From assembly GCA_945292135.1 (NCBI GenBank), contig CALYRA010000069.1, positions 1-6,604 on the forward strand: 6,604 nucleotides of DNA. Direction: 5' to 3'. Positions 1 to 6,529 of the stretch are shown piece by piece (position 1 is the stretch's first letter; each line of letters starts with the position of its first letter). The notes beneath the pieces were generated by a model. That model made no database searches. It saw only the letters and a list, made by a program, of their open reading frames with translations, and was not told the origin of the DNA. The stretch is from an uncultured Dysgonomonas sp. (lineage in GTDB: Bacteria; Bacteroidota; Bacteroidia; Bacteroidales; Dysgonomonadaceae). The position numbers were made by a program, and so were the translations under genes.

Positions 1-1
1 T

Positions 2-358
2 CTTTTATTAATAGTAATTATTGAGGGAAAAATAGTTGGAAATTTGAGTCTGAACATTGATAATAGAGCGATGCTGAAACATAGGGCTGAAATAGGAATT
101 GGAATGTTGCGAGAGTTTAGAGGATTAGGAATAGGCAACATATTGTTTTACAAAACAATCGATTGGGCTAAAAATCATTCAACCTTAGAATTTTTATCTT
201 TAGAAACTCACGCAACCAATAAATCAGGAATAGCGTTGTATGAAAAATTTGGATTTAAGACAGTAGGTACACTTTCCCATTCCATAAAACTATCGCAGGG
301 CAAATATACCGATACTTTAATAATGACTTTGGATATAAAAAACATTATCAATAAATAA
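2..358 (+). CDS. GNAT-family N-acetyltransferase, 5'-truncated by window edge
   Basis: The reading frame is open from the first complete codon in the window, so the gene begins upstream; the in-frame TTG at 44 falls inside the fold and is not a credible start. The 118 visible residues cover the C-terminal two thirds of a GNAT domain. A strand of the 'EGKIVGNLSL' type comes first, then 'HRAEIGIGMLREFRGLGIG', whose R-G-L-G-I-G (visible residues 40-45) is the acetyl-CoA pyrophosphate-binding loop. Next is an 'N-K-S-G-I-A-L-Y-E-K-F-G-F' segment, the usual end of the domain. The family moves an acetyl group from acetyl-CoA to an amine; the substrate here cannot be read from sequence. The 'WAK' helix and 'HRAEIGI' strand resemble YhhY/RimI-like members. 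The protein is probably cytosolic. About 50-60 N-terminal residues are missing compared with a typical 165-175 aa member. No terminator is visible before the next gene, 115 bases downstream. Confidence 0.85.
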   Translation, partial: LLLIVIIEGKIVGNLSLNIDNRAMLKHRAEIGIGMLREFRGLGIGNILFYKTIDWAKNHSTLEFLSLETHATNKSGIALYEKFGFKTVGTLSHSIKLSQGKYTDTLIMTLDIKNIINK

Positions 359-415
359 GATAGAGAGATCAAATAAAAGTAATCAGAAAAATATAAATAA
401 AATAGTTACGTTCGT

Positions 416-423
416 TACCTTTG
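416..423 (+). promoter_or_regulatory. Bacteroidota-type -7 promoter element before the DAHP synthase gene
   Basis: TACCTTTG matches the Bacteroidota primary-sigma -7 consensus TAnnTTTG exactly and lies 50 bases before the ATG at 474. No TTTG is present at the expected -33 position (about 391-396, which is only A+T), so the match rests on the -7 element. Initiation would fall near 430, leaving an A-rich leader of about 45 bases without a Shine-Dalgarno sequence, as is normal in this phylum. Confidence 0.5.
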
Positions 424-473
424 TCGCTTTTTTATAAACAAAAAACAAAATATAAAACAATAATATATAAACA

Positions 474-1535
474 ATGAAATTAGATTCAATTTTACTACCG
501 GGTGTAGACCCTAAACGTCCGATGATTATCGCCGGGCCATGTAGCGCCGAAACAGAAGAGCAAGTAATGAATACGGCTAAGCAACTTGCCGCAAAGGGGA
601 TAAAAATCCTTCGCGCAGGAATTTGGAAACCCCGAACAAAACCGGGTGGTTTTGAAGGCGTCGGCAGTGAAGGTTTAGTATGGCTGAAAAAGGTAAAACA
701 AGAAACAGGCATGTATGTTTCGACCGAAGTCGCTACGCAAAAACATGTTTACGAAGCCCTTAAATATGGAGTAGATATGCTTTGGATTGGAGCTCGCACC
801 ACAGCAAACCCTTTTGCCGTGCAAGAAATAGCCGAAGCGTTGCAAGGAGTAGATATTCCGGTATTAGTAAAAAATCCGGTCAATCCCGACCTCGAATTAT
901 GGATAGGCGCATTGGAACGTTTGAGCAAAGTCGGTTTAACCAAACTTGGAGCCATACATCGTGGATTTAGTTCGTACGACAAAAAGATTTACCGTAATCT
1001 TCCACAATGGCACATTCCAATCGAGCTGAAACGCCGTTATCCGGACTTGCCCATTATTTGCGACCCAAGCCACATTGGAGGCAAACGCGACTTGATTCAG
1101 CCGCTTTCACAACAAGCAATGGACTTAAATTATGACGGACTGATTATCGAAACGCATTGCGTTCCTGACAGCGCTTGGAGCGACGCTTCACAACAAGTTA
1201 CGCCGGATCGTTTAAAAGAAATATTAGACTCTTTAGTTATCCGTAATGGCAAACAATCGACCGAAGACTTATCTGATCTTCGCAGGCAAATTGACGAACT
1301 TGACGACCAACTATTGGAACTTCTTGCAAAACGTATGCGCATTTCTTGCGAAATAGGCACGTTTAAAAAAGAACATAATATGATTATTGTACAGACAGAC
1401 CGGTATGATGAAATATTGAACAAGCGTATCAAACAAGCAGAAGAAATGAATATGAACCCCGAATTTATGCGTGTTGTACTTGAAGCGATACACGAAGAAT
1501 CAGTTCGTCAGCAAGTGGATATACTGAACAAATGA
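474..1535 (+). CDS. Bifunctional DAHP synthase (type I-beta) / chorismate mutase (AroQ type)
   Basis: The 353-residue fusion protein acts at two steps of aromatic amino acid synthesis in the cytosol. Residues 1 to about 255 form a type I-beta DAHP synthase barrel, which condenses phosphoenolpyruvate and erythrose 4-phosphate. Visible hallmarks are GPCS (C23), KPRT (52-55), IGART (105-109), CDPSHIGG (H200) and IETHCVPDSAWSD (E226, D237). C23, H200, E226 and D237 fit the family's four metal ligands. Residues from about 264 to 353 form an AroQ chorismate mutase helix bundle (chorismate to prephenate), with R270, R287, K298, R310 and Q346/Q347 at the expected active-site positions. In related Bacteroidota fusions (Prevotella, Porphyromonas) the mutase domain mediates feedback inhibition by prephenate; the same is inferred here. 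The ATG is chosen because the protein starts at family length and follows an A-rich leader. The gene has been named aroF, aroG or pheB elsewhere, so no symbol is assigned. TyrA, which uses the product, lies 807 bases downstream. Confidence 0.95.
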   Translation: MKLDSILLPGVDPKRPMIIAGPCSAETEEQVMNTAKQLAAKGIKILRAGIWKPRTKPGGFEGVGSEGLVWLKKVKQETGMYVSTEVATQKHVYEALKYGVDMLWIGARTTANPFAVQEIAEALQGVDIPVLVKNPVNPDLELWIGALERLSKVGLTKLGAIHRGFSSYDKKIYRNLPQWHIPIELKRRYPDLPIICDPSHIGGKRDLIQPLSQQAMDLNYDGLIIETHCVPDSAWSDASQQVTPDRLKEILDSLVIRNGKQSTEDLSDLRRQIDELDDQLLELLAKRMRISCEIGTFKKEHNMIIVQTDRYDEILNKRIKQAEEMNMNPEFMRVVLEAIHEESVRQQVDILNK

Positions 1536-1548
1536 CCTATTGATATAA

Positions 1549-1578
1549 ATAAAGCATAAACATAAGTTTATGCTTTAT
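1549..1578. terminator. Bidirectional intrinsic terminator between convergent genes
   Basis: A perfect 13-bp inverted repeat (ATAAAGCATAAAC / GTTTATGCTTTAT) encloses an ATAA loop. It begins 14 bases after the stop of the DAHP synthase/mutase gene and ends 14 bases before the stop of the convergent outer-membrane gene. With no mismatches it folds equally in both transcripts. The U tracts are weak (ATTTAATATATT on the plus strand, ATTTATAT on the minus strand), but the stem itself has A/U-rich flanks, so a shared terminator is the simplest reading. Confidence 0.8.
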
Positions 1579-1592
1579 ATTTAATATATTGA

Positions 1593-2162
1593 TTAGAATT
1601 TAACGGATACGCCGCCGCTTACGTAGGATACATTATAACCGGTTTCGGCCATTATTGCGATTTTGGGTAAGATATAATAACGAGCTCCAATGTGCGCGCC
1701 AAAAATTATTTTATTAGAATCCAAATCATCATAATCACCCGCAGTACGACCATCCGCATTTACAAAATCGTATCCTAATGAAATACCCAAATAAGTATCT
1801 AATTTAGGTAAAAAGGAGTAATGAATATTTCCTTGAGCGCCGACTACAACATCCGTATATTTCATATTCAAATATTTTATATTGGATGATTTAGTATCAT
1901 ATTTTTGTGAGGAATATCCTACAAATCCTCCAATACCCAATGAGCTCTTTGAATCAAATAAATAGTCTTTCACGCAGGCTTCAAAAAATAACATTGTTAC
2001 GGGAAATTTGGTTTTCCATTCACTACCGGTATGGAGCGTATTACCATAACCGACCGTCAGACTAATTACGTTATTATCGTCTTCAAAACTTTTTTGGGCA
2101 AAAAGAGTAACTGTCGAAAAGACAAGCGTAACGGTTATTAGTAATTTTTTAAAATTTATCAT
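1593..2162 (-). CDS. Small outer-membrane beta-barrel protein (porin-like family)
   Basis: The protein has 189 residues from the ATG at 2162. That start is preferred over the TTG 30 bases upstream because it puts a standard signal peptide at the N-terminus: M-I-N-F-K-K, a hydrophobic core, then a 'TLFAQ' end with likely cleavage next to the Q. The mature part alternates polar and hydrophobic residues in strands rich in G, Y and F, for example 'VISLTVGYGNT', 'SSLGIGGFVGYS', 'LDTYLGISLGYDF' and 'FGAHIGARYYI'. It ends in 'GVSVKF'; a terminal aromatic residue is typical for proteins inserted by the BAM machinery. I infer a barrel of about eight strands in the outer membrane, resembling the ~190-200 aa proteins often annotated as porin family protein in Bacteroidales. 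Its cargo or role is unknown. It is transcribed alone, convergent with the DAHP synthase gene and divergent from tyrA, and it has no evident link to aromatic metabolism. Confidence 0.8.
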   Translation of the reverse strand: MINFKKLLITVTLVFSTVTLFAQKSFEDDNNVISLTVGYGNTLHTGSEWKTKFPVTMLFFEACVKDYLFDSKSSLGIGGFVGYSSQKYDTKSSNIKYLNMKYTDVVVGAQGNIHYSFLPKLDTYLGISLGYDFVNADGRTAGDYDDLDSNKIIFGAHIGARYYILPKIAIMAETGYNVSYVSGGVSVKF

Positions 2163-2264
2163 ATCGATGGGATTTTTGAATTTCTGAAACAAATAGAATG
2201 CCTATCCACTAATTTGTTTATACACAATCTTGTTTGTTCTTATTTGATTAACAATATGAAAGAT

Positions 2265-2278
2265 TATTTGTTCAAATA
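2265..2278. promoter_or_regulatory. Possible operator dyad in the divergent barrel-gene/tyrA spacer
   Basis: TATTTG-TT-CAAATA is a 6-bp perfect dyad with a 2-base spacer, about 100 bases upstream of the barrel-gene ATG and 64 bases before the tyrA ATG. Part of it recurs nearby: TTTGTTC at 2234-2240 and CAAATAG at 2190-2196. No exact TAnnTTTG promoter was found on either strand of this spacer. In such A+T-rich sequence a dyad of this size can arise by chance, so this is only a candidate site. Confidence 0.2.
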
Positions 2279-2342
2279 GCGAATTATGTCAACGTATTAA
2301 AGTTTACAAAATAAAAATCAAGTAACTACTAAAAAAGTAATA

Positions 2343-3125
2343 ATGAAAATACTTATACTCGGAGCCGGCAAGATGGGTTCTTTCTTTGGAGACGTATTGA
2401 GTTTTGACCACGAACTTGCGGTTTATGATACAGATCCGAAAAAATTGAGATTTATATATAATACGGTCAGAATGAGTGATCCAAAAGAAATCACCGAATT
2501 TGATCCGGATTTGGTTATTAACGCCGCTACGGTAAAATATACGATAGAAGCATTTAAAACCATTCTGCCATATATCAGAAAAGATTGTATAATATCGGAT
2601 ATAGCATCGGTTAAGACCGGACTTGAAGAATTTTATGCGACTGTTGAACAGCCTTTTGCGTCATCACATCCAATGTTTGGACCTACTTTTGCCGATTTAC
2701 GCAACTTGAGCACCCAAAGCGCTATTGTTATTTCAGAATCAAGTCCTGAAGGAAAAAAGTTCTTTCTGGATTTATATAAAAGTTTAAATCTCAGGGTTTT
2801 TGAATATACTTTTCGCGAACACGACGAGACCATCGCATATTCATTATCTATTCCTTTTGCCTCAACCCTTGTATTCACTTCGGTAATGAAACATCAGGAC
2901 GCTCCCGGTACGACTTTTAAAAAGCATATGGATATAGCAAAGGGATTACTATCTGAAGATGATTACCTATTGACCGAAATACTTTTTAACCCGTATACGC
3001 CTTGTCAGATCGAAAATATACGGAAGGAGTTGAAACATTTGTTAGGGATAATCGAAAAGAAAGACAGTAAAGCAATGCTTGGATTTCTGACAAAGGCTCG
3101 TGAAAATATAGCTGAAAAAGGATAA
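2343..3125 (+). CDS. tyrA: Prephenate dehydrogenase
   Basis: This 260-residue cytosolic enzyme oxidatively decarboxylates prephenate to 4-hydroxyphenylpyruvate, the tyrosine branch step. The N-terminal Rossmann fold opens with 'MKILILGAGKMGSFF', with the GxGxxG dinucleotide loop at 7-12. The second strand ends in D29 ('AVYDTD'), an acidic residue that favours NAD+ over NADP+. Family motifs follow: 'SDIASVKT' (85-92, S89), 'SSHPMFGP' (H109, the expected catalytic histidine) and 'REHDETIAYSLSIPF' (R158, H160, D161) opening the helical dimerisation domain. Length matches stand-alone TyrA proteins of Bacteroidota; there is no ACT domain and no fused mutase. The mutase activity comes instead from the DAHP synthase fusion upstream. 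Arogenate use cannot be excluded from sequence. The ATG follows an A-rich stretch without a Shine-Dalgarno sequence. The gene is divergent from the barrel gene and so needs its own promoter, which I could not identify. Confidence 0.93.
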   Translation: MKILILGAGKMGSFFGDVLSFDHELAVYDTDPKKLRFIYNTVRMSDPKEITEFDPDLVINAATVKYTIEAFKTILPYIRKDCIISDIASVKTGLEEFYATVEQPFASSHPMFGPTFADLRNLSTQSAIVISESSPEGKKFFLDLYKSLNLRVFEYTFREHDETIAYSLSIPFASTLVFTSVMKHQDAPGTTFKKHMDIAKGLLSEDDYLLTEILFNPYTPCQIENIRKELKHLLGIIEKKDSKAMLGFLTKARENIAEKG

Positions 3126-3140
3126 TTTCATTTTGAATAA

Positions 3141-3172
3141 ATAAGCCGTTAAATTAATCTTTAATGGCTTAT
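3141..3172 (+). terminator. Intrinsic terminator after tyrA
   Basis: A 13-bp stem (ATAAGCCGTTAAA / TTTAATGGCTTAT) closes a 6-base TTAATC loop and is followed by CTTTTG. It starts 15 bases after the tyrA stop. One pair is G.U in the plus-strand transcript; on the minus strand the same position is an A.C mismatch, so the structure is better suited to ending tyrA than the convergent flavoprotein gene. Confidence 0.7.
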
Positions 3173-3275
3173 CTTTTGAAAATTATAAATAGTATGGATA
3201 TTTTTCCGCCAATCTTAAAATCAGAATCAGTAAAGGTGAATACAGCATATCTAATCGTTAAAGATTTGTCAAAAG

Positions 3276-3311
3276 AATGATACAAGTTCCTGTTTAATAC
3301 TACCGTATCAT
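3276..3311 (-). terminator. Weak candidate terminator after the flavoprotein gene
   Basis: On the minus strand, just past the stop at 3315, ATGATAC and GTATCAT form a perfect 7-bp stem around a long 21-base loop and are followed by TCTTTT. The large loop and short stem make it a poor terminator. It is listed because no better hairpin follows this gene before the tyrA terminator. Confidence 0.25.
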
Positions 3312-3314
3312 ACT

Positions 3315-3818
3315 TTAGGAAATAGAATTATCTTTATAATTTCCGGAGTTTGGATGAGGTACGCCAAAAAGTTTAGTCGAAACGGATTGAATTTCGACTT
3401 TCCAGACCAAAACATTACTAACTGCCGGATCGGAATATGTAAAATGCTTATCCGAATATTGTTTCATTATAATATTCAGGGCTTTGACTTTTTCTTTCAT
3501 ATCTTCTTCAAAAATCACTTTTCCCCGACAAACAACACTACTCCCTTTTATACGGTAGCTGCATGCTACATTTTCGTTCTGATATACGAGTTCATAACCG
3601 TTACAAAAAGTGACGCATATATTAGGATTCAACTTTAATGATTCAATGCTGATCCCTTCACGGGCAGAATGTAAATAAATCGTATCGTTTTCATAACCAA
3701 AGTTCATCGGTACGACGTATGGATAACCTTCTTTATCTATCATTCCTACATAACAAATCGTATTTTTACTTATTATTTCATCTATCTTGTTCCGCTCTTC
3801 GACAGTGACAGTTATCAT
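3315..3818 (-). CDS. NimA-like / pyridoxamine 5'-phosphate oxidase-like flavoprotein
   Basis: The 167-residue protein is a predicted FMN-binding split-barrel protein of the pyridoxamine-oxidase-like superfamily, in the branch related to NimA 5-nitroimidazole reductases. Visible signatures are 'CYVGMIDKEGYPYVVPMNFGYENDTIYLHSAREG' in two parts: strand pair 22-40, then H50-S-A-R-E-G55. After these come 'NPNICVTF', 'ACSYRIKGSSVVCRGKV' and 'LVWKVEIQSVSTKLFGVP'. Length fits the family (about 155-170 aa). No signal peptide is seen, so it is probably cytosolic. Many Bacteroidales carry chromosomal relatives that are general flavin reductases rather than resistance genes, so nitroimidazole resistance should not be assumed. 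True pyridoxamine 5'-phosphate oxidase (PdxH) is less likely, since the sequence resembles the Nim-type branch. The ATG follows an AT-only stretch without a Shine-Dalgarno sequence. The gene lies 110 bases downstream of nrdJ on the same strand, separated by a terminator; no clear promoter of its own was found. Confidence 0.85.
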   Translation of the reverse strand: MITVTVEERNKIDEIISKNTICYVGMIDKEGYPYVVPMNFGYENDTIYLHSAREGISIESLKLNPNICVTFCNGYELVYQNENVACSYRIKGSSVVCRGKVIFEEDMKEKVKALNIIMKQYSDKHFTYSDPAVSNVLVWKVEIQSVSTKLFGVPHPNSGNYKDNSIS

Positions 3819-3862
3819 AGGGTTTAATTATTATTATTTATTCTTGATTTGGAATCGACCTG

Positions 3863-3901
3863 AAAAAGAAAGAGGAAAACAATTAGAAATTGCTCCCCTC
3901 T
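3863..3901 (-). terminator. Intrinsic terminator after nrdJ
   Basis: In the minus-strand transcript AGAGGGGAGCAATT pairs with AATTGTTTTCCTCT over 14 bp across a TCT loop, followed by TTCTTTTT. Three pairs are G.U, so the stem forms in the nrdJ transcript but would have three A.C mismatches in a plus-strand transcript. It starts 28 bases after the nrdJ stop and separates nrdJ from the flavoprotein gene. Confidence 0.8.
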
Positions 3902-3928
3902 CCTATTTTCATAACAACAAAACAAATA

Positions 3929-6490
3929 TCATCCGCATTTTGATGCTCCACAATTTGTACATTTCATACAACCTTCCTGATAGACAAGCGTTTCAAGACC
4001 ACAAACCGGACATTTCTGTCCTTTAGCTTCCGTATCATTGGGTAAATATCTTTTCAACGCGCGTTCAACGCCGTTTTTCCAAGTATTGATTGTTTCATTA
4101 TTCAGTTCCAATCCTTGAACCAACTTTACTACTTGATCTATAGGCATTCCGTAACGTAATACTCCTGAAATTAGTTTTGCGTAATTCCAAAATTCGGGAT
4201 TGAATTTATCATTCAATCCTTCGATTGTTGTCTTATAGCCTTTCTTATTTTTAAATTGGAAGTCATAGGAACGTTCTCCCGAATCATTATATGTCTTGAT
4301 GATATAACCGTGATTTACATTTTTAGGTAACATCAATCCTTCATCATCATCCGCTATTCCTGTAAATACTTCGTAAGGGCGACCGTCCAACAGACCGATG
4401 AAGGCTATCCATTTTTCTTTATTATTCTGGAACTTAATTACGTCTGCCTCCAATTCGCGTGGTCTTTGCGGAACTACTAACGGACGTTCGTAACAATCGC
4501 GGCAGTCTTCCGTTTTTTTGTCTTTTTTCTTTTTATCTTCTTCCGATACCGAAACCAATACGCCTGCTCGTGAGCCATCACGATAAACGGTACATCCTTT
4601 ACATCCGCTTCTCCATGCTTCAACATAAAGGTCGTTAACCAAATCTTCGGAAACATCGTTCGGAAGATTAATTGTCACGCTGATAGAATGGTCAACCCAT
4701 TTCTGTATACGTCCTTGCATTTTTACTTTATGCAACCAATCTACGTCATTTGAGGTTGCTTTATAATAGGGCGATTCGGCTACCAACTTATCTATTTCTT
4801 CATTCGTATAACGTTTGGTGGTTGAATATCCTTTTTGTTCCATCCATGTTACAAATTTGTGATGGAAAACTATGTACTCTTCCCAAGAGTCCCCGTTTTC
4901 ATCTACAAAATCTACGCGGACATCTTTATCATTCGGATTTACTTTACGACGACGTTTATATACGGGTAAAAATACGGGTTCGATACCGGAGGTCGATTGC
5001 GTCATCAGACTTGTTGTTCCTGTCGGAGCAATTGTCAAACATGCGATGTTACGTCTGCCATATTGTTCCATTGCTTTGTAAAGTGACGGATCCGCTTCGG
5101 CTAAACGATTGATAAACGGATTGTTTTTTTCACGGTTGATATCGAATATTTCAAATGCGCCTCTTTCTTTCGCCAAATCGACGGAAGACCTGTAAGCTGA
5201 TAAAGCGAGCGTACGTTGTACTTCCTCGGCAAAAGCTGTCGCTTCGTCTGTACCGTAACGTAATCCCATCGCGGCTATCATATCGCCTTCGGCTGTAATA
5301 CCAACTCCTGTACGACGTCCTTGAAGGGTTTTCTTACGAATTTTTTCCCACAAATGTCTTTCGGTGGATTTTACTTCTTCCGATTCGGGATCTTCTTGTA
5401 TTTTCTTTAGTATTTTGTCTATCTTTTCTGCTTCAAGATCAATTATATCATCCATTATACGCTGAGCCAATACGACATGCTTTTTGAATAAGTCAAAATC
5501 GAAATACGCCTCATCGGTAAAGGGATTGACAACATAGGAATATAAGTTGATCGCTAATAGCCGACAACTGTCGTATGGACACAATGGTATTTCTCCACAT
5601 GGGTTTGTAGATATAGTTTTGAAACCAAGATCGGCATAACAGTCGGGTACAGATTCTCTGATTATAGTATCCCAAAATAATACGCCGGGTTCGGCGGATT
5701 TCCAAGCGTTATGTACTATTTTTTTCCACAATTCTTTGGCGTCGATATCTTTTATGGTAGTAGGGTTGTCCGAATCTATCGGATATTGTTGAGCATAAGG
5801 CGTACCTTCTACAACGGAACGCATAAATTCATCATCAATTCGTACCGAAACGTTTGCTCCCGTAACTTTTCCCTGCTCCATCTTAGCGTCAATAAATGAT
5901 TCGGCGTCGGGATGCTTTATCGAAACGCTTAACATTAATGCTCCACGGCGTCCATCTTGTGCAACTTCACGCGTCGAATTGGAATAACGCTCCATAAACG
6001 GAACTAATCCTGTGGATGTCAAAGCCGAATTTTTTACTGGCGATCCTTTAGGGCGTATATGTGACAAGTCATGTCCTACTCCGCCACGACGTTTCATCAA
6101 TTGAACTTGTTCTTCGTCAATACGAATGATCCCGCTATATGAATCTGCGTCTCCGCTGAGACCTATTACAAAACAGTTTGACAAAGATGCTACCTGATAG
6201 TTGTTTCCGATACCGGTCATCGGACTTCCTTGGGGTATAATATATTTGAATTGGTCAAAAAGGTCAAACAATTGCTGAGCGGTAAGACTATTTTCATATT
6301 TAGCTTCTATACGAGCAATCTCGTTTGCTAACCTCCAATGCATTTCGGTTGGAGACTTTTCATAGATTTTTCCACTGGCATCCTTCAACGCATATTTATT
6401 GACCCATACTTTTGCCGCCAATTCATCGCCTTTAAAATATTTAAGCGATTCATTGTAAGCTTCATCAAACGTATAACTCTTCTCAGACAT
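3929..6490 (-). CDS. nrdJ: Adenosylcobalamin-dependent (class II) ribonucleoside-diphosphate reductase
   Basis: This complete 853-residue cytosolic enzyme reduces ribonucleotides to deoxyribonucleotides using a radical from adenosylcobalamin, without oxygen or a second subunit. Family motifs are in order: 'SLSNCFV' (C106, first redox cysteine), 'MKRRGGVGHDLSHIRP' (132-147), 'NPCGEIPLCPYDSC' (N296, C298 radical cysteine, E300, C309 second redox cysteine), 'GRRTGVGITAEGDM' (391-404) and 'APTGTTSLMTQSTSGIEP' (488-505). 'SGCKGCTVYRDGSR' (628-641) follows. A lysine-rich linker (about 650-660) then leads to a C-terminal domain containing 'GLLDGRPYEVF'. The tail, C827-PVC830 then C841-MKC844-TNC847-GASKC852-G, is the zinc-binding and electron-delivery end. 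No ATP-cone is recognisable at the N-terminus, so dATP inhibition through one is not expected. Length matches Bacteroidales NrdJ (about 850 aa). The ATG at 6490 is supported by the AT-rich, non-coding sequence upstream. Function requires B12 made or imported by the cell. Confidence 0.97.
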   Translation of the reverse strand: MSEKSYTFDEAYNESLKYFKGDELAAKVWVNKYALKDASGKIYEKSPTEMHWRLANEIARIEAKYENSLTAQQLFDLFDQFKYIIPQGSPMTGIGNNYQVASLSNCFVIGLSGDADSYSGIIRIDEEQVQLMKRRGGVGHDLSHIRPKGSPVKNSALTSTGLVPFMERYSNSTREVAQDGRRGALMLSVSIKHPDAESFIDAKMEQGKVTGANVSVRIDDEFMRSVVEGTPYAQQYPIDSDNPTTIKDIDAKELWKKIVHNAWKSAEPGVLFWDTIIRESVPDCYADLGFKTISTNPCGEIPLCPYDSCRLLAINLYSYVVNPFTDEAYFDFDLFKKHVVLAQRIMDDIIDLEAEKIDKILKKIQEDPESEEVKSTERHLWEKIRKKTLQGRRTGVGITAEGDMIAAMGLRYGTDEATAFAEEVQRTLALSAYRSSVDLAKERGAFEIFDINREKNNPFINRLAEADPSLYKAMEQYGRRNIACLTIAPTGTTSLMTQSTSGIEPVFLPVYKRRRKVNPNDKDVRVDFVDENGDSWEEYIVFHHKFVTWMEQKGYSTTKRYTNEEIDKLVAESPYYKATSNDVDWLHKVKMQGRIQKWVDHSISVTINLPNDVSEDLVNDLYVEAWRSGCKGCTVYRDGSRAGVLVSVSEEDKKKKDKKTEDCRDCYERPLVVPQRPRELEADVIKFQNNKEKWIAFIGLLDGRPYEVFTGIADDDEGLMLPKNVNHGYIIKTYNDSGERSYDFQFKNKKGYKTTIEGLNDKFNPEFWNYAKLISGVLRYGMPIDQVVKLVQGLELNNETINTWKNGVERALKRYLPNDTEAKGQKCPVCGLETLVYQEGCMKCTNCGASKCG

Positions 6491-6501
6491 TTTACTTTAT
6501 T

Positions 6502-6511
6502 TATATAGTGT
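6502..6511 (-). promoter_or_regulatory. Half NrdR-box-like sequence before nrdJ
   Basis: On the minus strand ACACTATATA, 12-21 bases before the nrdJ ATG, matches the first ten bases of the ACACTATATATAGTGT-type box bound by the ribonucleotide-reductase repressor NrdR. The second half (AATAAA) does not match, and no second box is visible in the 114 bases available. The site is either a degenerate NrdR box or chance. Confidence 0.25.
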
Positions 6512-6529
6512 GTTGTTTTTAATAGGGAG

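Noticed and set aside
407..419. GTTAC direct repeat (GTTACGTTCGTTAC) near the DAHP synthase promoter as an operator
   Set aside because: The two five-base copies are too short to support a binding site, and the second is part of the promoter element.
383..712. 109-residue minus-strand open frame over the start of the DAHP synthase gene
   Set aside because: It lies antisense to strongly conserved domain sequence, has no family resemblance, and reads as a shadow of the real gene.
2163..2192. Upstream TTG start adding ten residues to the outer-membrane protein
   Set aside because: The added residues would put charged and polar residues before the signal peptide; the ATG at 2162 gives a standard signal peptide.
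3164..3280. 38-codon plus-strand reading frame in the spacer after tyrA
   Set aside because: It starts inside the tyrA terminator stem, has no recognisable motif or promoter, and is within the length expected by chance in such sequence.
3787..4026. 79-residue plus-strand open frame across the nrdJ/flavoprotein junction
   Set aside because: It overlaps the ends of two convincing minus-strand genes and the nrdJ terminator, with no domain signal.
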